A stretch of DNA of 5,523 nucleotides from Lachnospiraceae bacterium (lineage in GTDB: Bacteria; Bacillota; Clostridia; Lachnospirales; Lachnospiraceae). The translations under genes and the position numbers were made by a program. Numbering within the stretch: position 1 is the stretch's first letter; every line of letters begins with the position of its first letter. The stretch lies in assembly GCA_017461685.1 (NCBI GenBank), contig JAFTXF010000022.1, positions 1 through 5,523 on the forward strand. Direction: 5' to 3'. Under the pieces are notes generated by a model. It had not been told where the DNA came from and made no database searches. It was given only the letters and a program-made list of their open reading frames with translations. Below are positions 1 to 5,032 of the stretch, one piece after another.

Positions 1-47
1 CAAACAACTCCATAGACCTCCAGGATTCCTACTGCTCTTTCATCCAT
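1..47 (-). CDS. BMC-domain shell protein, N-terminal fragment (cut by window edge)
   Basis: Only the first 15 codons are inside the window, reading MDERAVGILEVYGVV. The pattern A-[VL]-G-[IM]-[LI]-E-x-x-G-[LV]-[VA] at the very N-terminus is the first beta strand of canonical BMC-domain (Pfam BMC) shell proteins of the PduA/EutM/CcmK type. An AAAGGA ribosome binding site sits 8 nt before the ATG. The gene starts 36 bp after the stop of the alcohol dehydrogenase on the same strand, so it is probably in the same operon. The role would be a tile of the microcompartment shell. With this little sequence I cannot tell a single-domain hexamer (BMC-H) from a tandem-domain trimer (BMC-T), and no pore residues are visible. 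BMC identity rests on the motif plus the surrounding BMC genes. Confidence 0.75.
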   Translation of the reverse strand, partial: MDERAVGILEVYGVV

Positions 48-83
48 ATCAGCTTTCCTTTCTTAAATCAACCAAGCCGGAAA

Positions 84-1295
84 TTAATCCATGATAACTG
101 CAATCTTAAGACCGGTCATCGCCAGATTCTTCTTGTATGCTTCGTTAATCTCGCTTAAAGGATATCTATCAGTAATCAATTCACTCATCGGAAGACCGAT
201 AGCTTTTGCACTCTTTAAGAAATCAAAAGTAGTAGCATAATCACGAAGTGTGTATACCCAGCTTCCTACTGTTGTGATTTCCTTAGCACAAATGTCGAAG
301 TGAGGGTTAATGGTTGCATCACCGCCGTTGATGAAGAAACCAAGCTCGCAAAGTCCGCCGCCTGAACGGATGAACTTGTAGATATTAGCATGTCCTACAG
401 GAGAACCGGTACACTGGAATGCGAAATCTGCAAGGTGACCGCCGAACTTCTCGTTGATACCTGCTGCCATTTCTTCTGCACCCTTGTAATCCTTGAAGTT
501 TACAGAATCACTTGCGCCCAATCTCTTAGCAAACTCTAAACGGCCTTCGTTACCGTCAACTGCGATAATATTGGCAATACCCATAGTATGTAAAATTGCG
601 ATACAGATCAAACCGATAGGTCCGCAGCCCTGTACTACTACGCGGCTGTTAAATCTTAAGATGCCAGTAGTTTTTGCACGCTCTACTGCGTGAATCAATA
701 CTGCACATGGCTCGATCAAAATACGGGAATCCAGATCCAGATCACTTACGTTAAAGAAAGTGGAACCCTTACGGATTAAGATATAATCTGCAAACCATCC
801 GTTAAGATGTACATCATCATCCGGAACCAAACCGTATACGTCAGCACCGCCAACATTCTGCTTATTTAAGTCAAACATGGTGATGTCAGGATTGTCTTTG
901 AAAATCATACAGGTAACAATTTTGTCGCCAACCTTAACGTCCTTGCCTGCGCTGTCTTTCTTTACATTCTTACCGATCTTTACGATTTCGCCGGTGCCTT
1001 CATGTCCTAAAGCTACAGGAATAAGACCGAACGGGTCGCGCTTGTATTCGTGAGCATCTGTACCACAGATACCACAGCCCTCTACCTTTACGAGGATGTC
1101 ATCATCGCCAACCTCAGGCATTGGATATTCTTTTATTTCAACAGTCTCGAGCGCCGTTAACATTGCCACATGTGCTGTCTTCGGAATCTCTTTGCTGCCT
1201 GTAGAAGATACTGCTGCTGCAGGAGCTGCTGAACCGCTGAGCTGATTCAAAACCTGCTTTACAATAGCTTCTACCTGTGAATTACTCATCTGCAT
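84..1295 (-). CDS. Zinc-dependent alcohol dehydrogenase (MDR family) with N-terminal BMC encapsulation peptide
   Basis: This 403-residue protein belongs to the medium-chain dehydrogenase family, branch of sorbitol/threonine/butanediol dehydrogenases. Catalytic zinc ligands are C77 (GICGTD), H98-E99 (GHEGTGE) and E195 (IEPCAV). The NAD site is the Rossmann motif GCGPIG near 223-228, with acidic D247 at the end of the next strand, suggesting NAD over NADP. The four-Cys structural zinc lobe is absent: only C129 lies between 108 and 160. Residues 1-19 form an amphipathic helix (SNSQVEAIVKQVLNQL) joined to the enzyme by an Ala/Ser/Gly-rich linker (about 20-38), the layout of an encapsulation peptide, so the core enzyme begins about residue 40. 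The ATG at 1295 has AGGAGG 8 nt upstream, overlapping the stop of the aldehyde dehydrogenase gene. Likely role: reducing propionaldehyde to propanol (or lactaldehyde to 1,2-propanediol) inside the shell, regenerating NAD+. Which aldehyde is the main substrate cannot be read from sequence. Confidence 0.9.
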   Translation of the reverse strand: MQMSNSQVEAIVKQVLNQLSGSAAPAAAVSSTGSKEIPKTAHVAMLTALETVEIKEYPMPEVGDDDILVKVEGCGICGTDAHEYKRDPFGLIPVALGHEGTGEIVKIGKNVKKDSAGKDVKVGDKIVTCMIFKDNPDITMFDLNKQNVGGADVYGLVPDDDVHLNGWFADYILIRKGSTFFNVSDLDLDSRILIEPCAVLIHAVERAKTTGILRFNSRVVVQGCGPIGLICIAILHTMGIANIIAVDGNEGRLEFAKRLGASDSVNFKDYKGAEEMAAGINEKFGGHLADFAFQCTGSPVGHANIYKFIRSGGGLCELGFFINGGDATINPHFDICAKEITTVGSWVYTLRDYATTFDFLKSAKAIGLPMSELITDRYPLSEINEAYKKNLAMTGLKIAVIMD

Positions 1296-1303
1296 TATTT
1301 TTT

Positions 1304-1309
1304 CCTCCT
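1304..1309 (-). promoter_or_regulatory. Ribosome binding site of the alcohol dehydrogenase, overlapping the upstream stop codon
   Basis: On the minus strand the sequence TAGGAGG contains both the TAG stop of the aldehyde dehydrogenase gene (1310-1308) and a perfect AGGAGG Shine-Dalgarno, 8 nt before the ATG at 1295. Ribosomes ending the first gene stand on the binding site of the next, consistent with coupled translation of the two dehydrogenases. This also fixes the alcohol dehydrogenase start at the first ATG of its Met-Gln-Met sequence. Confidence 0.85.
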
Positions 1310-2699
1310 ATCTAATGCATAAACTGTCTGACATTGTACAACGTCTGCTCTTTGTGAAGGTGGCTGCACTGGTCAGGCCCTCACCTGTTCTACTTGCAAT
1401 GGTAAAGGTCGGGAAGCCCTCGCCGCCGAAACCTAAGGCTGCGTAAGACGGTCCGTTCTTTACTAAAATTGCTGTATCCATTGCTCTTGCGTACTCGGTA
1501 ATACGGTCCACATTCTTGGAATGGATATGTGCAGAATGGCGGTTGCCATGCTCAAGCCATACTGCCTTTTCTACTGCATCCTTGAAATCCCTTGCTCTTA
1601 CGATACCAAGGATTGGCATCATAAGCTCTTCTGCAATGAGCGGATGCTCCTTCGGTCCTTCAAAGATGATACAACGGATATTGTCCGGTACCTCTACGCC
1701 TACCATGGCAAGCAGTACCTTTGCGCTTCTACCTACGCACTTACGGTTTAATGCACCCTTCTCGTTGAATACTGTTTTAATCAGCTTATCCTGAACCTCA
1801 GCACTTGCCAGATAACAGCCCTGCTCTTCTATCATGTACTTCATCAGTTCATCGCAGACAGCATCCACTGCTACTACTTCCTTTTCTGCAATACATGGAA
1901 GGTTATTGTCAAAGGTACATCCGTTTACGATGTCCTCTGCTGCCTTTCTGATATCGGCTGTTTCATCTACCAGTGCCGGCGGATTACCTGCACCGGCTCC
2001 GATACCGCGCTTGCCGCTGGATAATACTGCGGTTACAACACCCGGACCACCGGTTGCTACCAACAGTGGAATGTCCTTGTGCTTCATCATAACAGCGCTG
2101 GAATCCAAAGTAGGCTTCTGCACGGTACATGCAATATTGTCAGGACCGCCTGCTTCTAATGAAGCTTCGTTTAACAGGTTTACTGCAAAAATAGATGTTT
2201 TGATTGCTGCAGGATGGGGATTAAATACTACTGTATTACCACCTGCAAGCATACCCATAGTGTTACAAAGAACAGTCTCACTAGGGTTTGTACATGGAGT
2301 AATGGCTCCGATTACTCCGAAAGGTCCTCTCTCTACCAGAGTGAGACCTCTGTCACCGGACCATGCGATTGTAGTGATATCTTCCGTCCCCGGTGTCTTC
2401 TCAGCCACCAAAAGATGCTTTAAAATCTTATCACCAACATTACCCATGCCGGTTTCATTTACGCCCATACGGGCAAATGTTTCCGCATTTTCTTTGATTT
2501 TAATACGTATTCTGGAAATGATTTTCTCCCTCTGGTCCATAGACATCATACGTACTATCTTTTGTGCTTCTTTTGCTTTCTCGATTGCCGTATTCATGTC
2601 AGCGAAAACGCCATGCATATCAGATACGCCGCTGTTAAGCTGCATCTTTGCCATGACTTCGCCTACAATACTTTTAATCTGACTTTCTGTCATTTGCAA
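1308..2699 (-). CDS. CoA-acylating aldehyde dehydrogenase (PduP/EutE-like) with N-terminal BMC encapsulation peptide
   Basis: This 463-residue protein is a PduP/EutE-type aldehyde dehydrogenase that oxidises propionaldehyde to propionyl-CoA with NAD+ and CoA. The catalytic cysteine is C269 in the family motif FDNNLPCIAEKE. Other family segments are ITPCTNPSET (133-142), FNPHP (159-163), the nucleotide-binding VATGGPGVV (214-222) and GAGNPPALVD (236-245). The length is normal for PduP. Residues 1-20 form an amphipathic helix (TESQIKSIVGEVMAKM), the encapsulation peptide, followed by a short linker. Start: a TTG at 2699 (CTT-GCA-AATG context) has AAAGGAAG 7 nt upstream, whereas the ATG at 2693 would be 13 nt away. 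The TTG also gives Met-Gln-Met, exactly as in the alcohol dehydrogenase, so I prefer TTG. The ATG at 2693 (461 residues) remains possible and would share ATGA with the stop of the preceding gene. The stop overlaps the ribosome binding site of the downstream alcohol dehydrogenase. Confidence 0.93.
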   Translation of the reverse strand: MQMTESQIKSIVGEVMAKMQLNSGVSDMHGVFADMNTAIEKAKEAQKIVRMMSMDQREKIISRIRIKIKENAETFARMGVNETGMGNVGDKILKHLLVAEKTPGTEDITTIAWSGDRGLTLVERGPFGVIGAITPCTNPSETVLCNTMGMLAGGNTVVFNPHPAAIKTSIFAVNLLNEASLEAGGPDNIACTVQKPTLDSSAVMMKHKDIPLLVATGGPGVVTAVLSSGKRGIGAGAGNPPALVDETADIRKAAEDIVNGCTFDNNLPCIAEKEVVAVDAVCDELMKYMIEEQGCYLASAEVQDKLIKTVFNEKGALNRKCVGRSAKVLLAMVGVEVPDNIRCIIFEGPKEHPLIAEELMMPILGIVRARDFKDAVEKAVWLEHGNRHSAHIHSKNVDRITEYARAMDTAILVKNGPSYAALGFGGEGFPTFTIASRTGEGLTSAATFTKSRRCTMSDSLCIR

Positions 2700-3169
2700 G
2701 CTATCACTTCCTTTAATAAATTTTTACCATAGGCGCCAAGATAGGTGTCCTGCTCTGCAGTTCCACCGCTTACGCCAATTGCACCGATTAATACATCATT
2801 CAGGTAAAGAGGCTCGCCTCCTCCGAAAATGACGATTTTACCCTCGTTGGTATTCTGAATACCGTACAGGGAACCGCCCGGTGCCGCAAGCTCAGCAAGC
2901 GTTGCGGTTGACATTTGAAATGCTATAGAGGTGTAAGTCTTATTGACTGCCACATCATAGCTTCCTATGTAAGAACCGTCCATACAGTGAACTGCAATCG
3001 GTCTGCCGGCTGCATCGGATACAGCCACCACCGCCTTTACACCTATACGGGCCGCCTCTGCTTCCACTCTTTCCATAAGTGCCAGTGCAAGCTGGAGATT
3101 CATGGCAGTAGACGCTTTGATACGGCTCATCACTTCATGGACAATCTGTTCTATGTCCTTTTCTCCCAT
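2690..3169 (-). CDS. GlcG/HbpS/PduO-C-like protein with N-terminal BMC encapsulation peptide
   Basis: This 159-residue protein has the GlcG/HbpS fold (Pfam Haem_degrading), also found as the C-terminal domain of PduO. Diagnostic stretches are VVAVSDAAGRPIAVHCMDG (47-65), the following helix with AVNKTYTSIAF (74-84), IVIFGGGEPLYLNDVLIGA (112-130) and the C-terminal GVSGGTAEQD (132-141). Relatives bind haem (HbpS, PduO C-terminal domain), but no biochemical role is settled for stand-alone copies in BMC operons, so function here is open. Residues 1-19 (GEKDIEQIVHEVMSRI) match the encapsulation helices of the neighbouring enzymes, marking it as lumen cargo. No PduO cobalamin adenosyltransferase domain is present, which fits a B12-independent glycyl-radical pathway. 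Start: ATG at 3169, with AGGG 8 nt upstream. A GTG at 3178 in the same frame would add three residues but has poorer spacing. The gene starts 31 bp after the aldolase stop and its end overlaps the aldehyde dehydrogenase start. Confidence 0.87.
   Translation of the reverse strand: MGEKDIEQIVHEVMSRIKASTAMNLQLALALMERVEAEAARIGVKAVVAVSDAAGRPIAVHCMDGSYIGSYDVAVNKTYTSIAFQMSTATLAELAAPGGSLYGIQNTNEGKIVIFGGGEPLYLNDVLIGAIGVSGGTAEQDTYLGAYGKNLLKEVIACK
2707..2714 (-). promoter_or_regulatory. Ribosome binding site that decides the aldehyde dehydrogenase start
   Basis: The minus-strand sequence AAAGGAAG lies inside the 3' end of the GlcG-like gene. It is 7 nt from a TTG (2699) and 13 nt from an ATG (2693). 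The 7-nt spacing is in the normal range and the 13-nt spacing is long, so the site favours initiation at TTG, though the ATG could be reached by re-initiation after the overlapping TGA. Confidence 0.6.
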
Positions 3170-3177
3170 AGGAATCA

Positions 3178-3181
3178 CCCT
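3178..3181 (-). promoter_or_regulatory. Ribosome binding site fixing the GlcG-like start at 3169
   Basis: Minus-strand AGGG ends 8 nt before the ATG at 3169. The alternative in-frame GTG at 3178 overlaps this site and has only AAAGG at 4 nt spacing, which is too close. The ATG also places the targeting helix at the N-terminus in the same register as in the neighbouring enzymes. Confidence 0.6.
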
Positions 3182-3200
3182 GCCTTTCCAAGCATATATA

Positions 3201-4049
3201 TTATTTCATGTTAGCAATTACATTCTTTACGATTTCAGCGATTGCTGCTTCGTCAATGTTCTTATTGTCGTTGCAGTCACAACCGAAATTGTACTCATAG
3301 CCAGGGAACTTGCTGTAATCAGCATGGCCGCCGCAGCTGCCGCCACAGTTATGGCAGTTTGTCGTGCCCTTATTTAAGCAAACGTTTGCAGGATGCTTAC
3401 CAGGCATACCGAACTTACGACGAATTTCGTAAAGCTTCTTGATATTTTCCTTGTCGAATTCCTTAGGGCCGCCAAGCATTTTGGACTTGTAAAGAAGCTC
3501 TGCGTAGAATTCAAGGCTTTCCATCTTGTGGTATGCAGCCAGTAAATCTGTGCTCCAGGATAATGCACCGTGGTTCTCAAGCAGTACAGCGTCAAAGTAT
3601 GGAAGATACTTCTCTAAGTTGTCAGGAATTTCCATGGTAGACGGTGTGCCGTATTCAGCGATAGGTACGCAGCCTAAGGAAATAACTGCTTCAGGCATGA
3701 TTGGCTGTGTTAATGGAATACCTGCGATTGCAAAAGCCGTTGCAAAAGTAGGATGTGCATGTACTACAGCACCTACGTCCGGGCGCTTCTCATATACACG
3801 CATATGCATTTTAATTTCAGAAGATGGCTTGAAGCCCTTATTTGCCTGAATTACATTACCCTTTGCATCTACTTTACAGATGAATTCAGGTGTCATAAAG
3901 CCTTTGGATACACCTGTCGGTGTGCAAAGGAACTCATTGTCATTGAGCTTTACGGAAATGTTACCGTCGTTGGCAGCTACCATGTTACGGTTATAAATTC
4001 TCTTTCCGATTTCACAAATTTGTTTTTTGATTTCCATTTCGTTAATCAT
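3201..4049 (-). CDS. Class II (zinc) aldolase, FucA-like, with Cys-rich linker and C-terminal BMC encapsulation peptide
   Basis: This 282-residue protein has a class II aldolase/adducin domain over about residues 1-215. Compared by eye with E. coli FucA, the zinc ligands are H97 and H99 (HAHP) and H160 (ENHG), and the catalytic glutamate is E78 (SSE). It should cleave L-fuculose-1-phosphate or L-rhamnulose-1-phosphate to DHAP and L-lactaldehyde, feeding 1,2-propanediol to the pathway. The FucA tyrosines Y113 and Y209 fall at M118 and F213, so the exact substrate is uncertain. Residues 216-264 are an extension absent from E. coli FucA with six cysteines (C224, C232, C235, C239, C257, C259) and H233/H242. 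Residues 265-282 (IDEAAIAEIVKNVIANMK) are an amphipathic helix at the extreme C-terminus, the encapsulation peptide. The ATG at 4049 has AGGAGG 8 nt upstream. An 88-bp gap precedes it, larger than elsewhere in the window. The presence of this aldolase is what points to a GRM5-type compartment. Confidence 0.9.
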   Translation of the reverse strand: MINEMEIKKQICEIGKRIYNRNMVAANDGNISVKLNDNEFLCTPTGVSKGFMTPEFICKVDAKGNVIQANKGFKPSSEIKMHMRVYEKRPDVGAVVHAHPTFATAFAIAGIPLTQPIMPEAVISLGCVPIAEYGTPSTMEIPDNLEKYLPYFDAVLLENHGALSWSTDLLAAYHKMESLEFYAELLYKSKMLGGPKEFDKENIKKLYEIRRKFGMPGKHPANVCLNKGTTNCHNCGGSCGGHADYSKFPGYEYNFGCDCNDNKNIDEAAIAEIVKNVIANMK

Positions 4050-4137
4050 GGATTATTCCTCCTTTAAATTTGAGTTTTATTTATGAAAATGATTGCTTTC
4101 CTAACATTAATTGAATCAGTTGTAGTATGAGCTTTCA

Positions 4138-4593
4138 TTATCCGCAATTTTTACTGACGAAGCTTTCTCCCTCCATCAGATAATCTAAAATTTCCTGCAC
4201 GCCTTCTCCTTTGATGGAGTTTACGTGGAAAATCTTTTCACATCCTGCAATCTCCAGCCATCTGTCCGCTAAGGGAATATTGGCATCCGGCAAGTCTATC
4301 TTTGTTACAATTCCGATACACTCTCTGTTGGCCTGACTGGTTACGCATGGCGGGAATATGGAGTAGGGCTCATTGGCCGCAAGCAAAATACCAACCACAT
4401 CTGCCTCATATGTATACAGGGCCAGTGCCTTGCCCAAACGGCGGCTCTGTGCATATTCTCCGGGAGTATCAATGACGCTTTCGTAATAATGAACATCCTG
4501 CGTCTTGTAATAGTGTATTTCTTCTCCTCTGAGTGCCTGGGTCAATGTGGTCTTGCCTGCCTCACTCCGCCCCATTAATATCAGTTTTCTCAT
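4138..4593 (-). CDS. eutP: EutP/PduV-family small GTPase-like protein
   Basis: This 151-residue protein is a P-loop NTPase of the EutP/PduV family, which accompanies many Eut, Pdu and GRM microcompartments. GTPase motifs are in order: G1 P-loop GRSEAGKT (8-15), G3 DTPGE (42-46), G4 TKID (97-100) and a G5-like SIKG (126-129). Length is close to that of PduV and EutP. EutP has been reported as an acetate kinase, and PduV has been linked to compartment positioning, so the role here is not certain. Start: the ATG at 4593 puts MRKLILMGRS at the N-terminus as in the family. Extending the frame upstream to 4638 would add 15 residues encoded inside the preceding gene, with no family support. That ATG shares ATGA with the eutS stop, and no strong ribosome binding site is visible, so it is probably translated by coupling to eutS. 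It could equally be named pduV. Confidence 0.9.
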   Translation of the reverse strand: MRKLILMGRSEAGKTTLTQALRGEEIHYYKTQDVHYYESVIDTPGEYAQSRRLGKALALYTYEADVVGILLAANEPYSIFPPCVTSQANRECIGIVTKIDLPDANIPLADRWLEIAGCEKIFHVNSIKGEGVQEILDYLMEGESFVSKNCG

Positions 4594-4964
4594 GTCTTCG
4601 TAATCGGGCAGACCATATAGCCAAGCTTGTCCTTGCAATACTCAATGATCGCTTCCATGCTGGCCTGTACTTCACTTACTGTTCCCGTAAAAATCAGGGA
4701 ACCGCTGAAACGGTCTACAAAGCCCAGGGTAATGCCACTGGCCTTTAAGGCAACATCTGCCATGATAATAGCCGTTTCGGAAGGTGTAACCGTCGTAACT
4801 CCGATTGCAGCCTTCTGATAATCAATTTTCGGGTCAAGACCCAGTTTCTTGTAGAGAATCTTGTCAGGGCTAGCAATAATATGTGCAATGGTTATCTGAC
4901 AACCGGGAACATATTCCTGAATAATTCTCATTCGGTCTTCTTTTAATGTTGTTGACAAATCCAT
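4590..4964 (-). CDS. eutS: EutS/PduU-type BMC shell protein (circularly permuted BMC domain)
   Basis: This 124-residue protein aligns along its length with EutS/PduU. Family stretches are RIIQEYVPGCQITIAHIIA (13-31), the central TPSETAIIMADVALKASGI (60-78), GFVDRFSGSL (81-90) and a C-terminal end MVCPITKT. These proteins are circularly permuted single-BMC-domain hexamers, and their N-terminal strands form a small beta-barrel over the pore, so it is a minor structural shell component. The ATG at 4964 has AGGAGG 6 nt upstream. This gives about eight to ten more N-terminal residues (MDLSTTLKED) than E. coli EutS. The internal Met12 has no ribosome binding site. The stop overlaps the eutP start by 4 bp, and the gene begins 68 bp after the activase stop. 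Whether eutS or pduU is the better name cannot be settled here. Confidence 0.94.
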   Translation of the reverse strand: MDLSTTLKEDRMRIIQEYVPGCQITIAHIIASPDKILYKKLGLDPKIDYQKAAIGVTTVTPSETAIIMADVALKASGITLGFVDRFSGSLIFTGTVSEVQASMEAIIEYCKDKLGYMVCPITKT

Positions 4965-5032
4965 GATATGCCTCCTAATACTGTTTCATCAACTTCACTG
5001 TTACATTCTTGCCTTGTTCCTTCCGATATGCG

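Noticed and set aside
48..83. Possible hairpin TTTCC...GGAAA hiding the ribosome binding site of the downstream BMC gene
   Set aside because: Only 5 bp of stem with a loop of about 20 nt, too weak to claim regulation or termination.
1834..2682. Long 282-codon open frame on the plus strand opposite the aldehyde dehydrogenase
   Set aside because: It lies wholly antisense to a strongly recognised gene, has no ribosome binding site or family-like sequence, and has a low-complexity Ser/Pro/Ile-rich composition typical of an antisense shadow.
3170..3178. GTG start for the GlcG-like gene, three codons upstream
   Set aside because: The ATG at 3169 has better ribosome binding site spacing, and the GTG itself overlaps that site.
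4594..4638. Upstream extension of the EutP reading frame by 15 residues
   Set aside because: It overlaps the 3' end of eutS, has no ribosome binding site, and EutP/PduV proteins normally begin directly before the P-loop strand.
4965..5032. Terminator or riboswitch in the gap between the activase and eutS
   Set aside because: No GC-rich hairpin with a U-tract and no recognisable conserved RNA motif; only the eutS AGGAGG site is clear.
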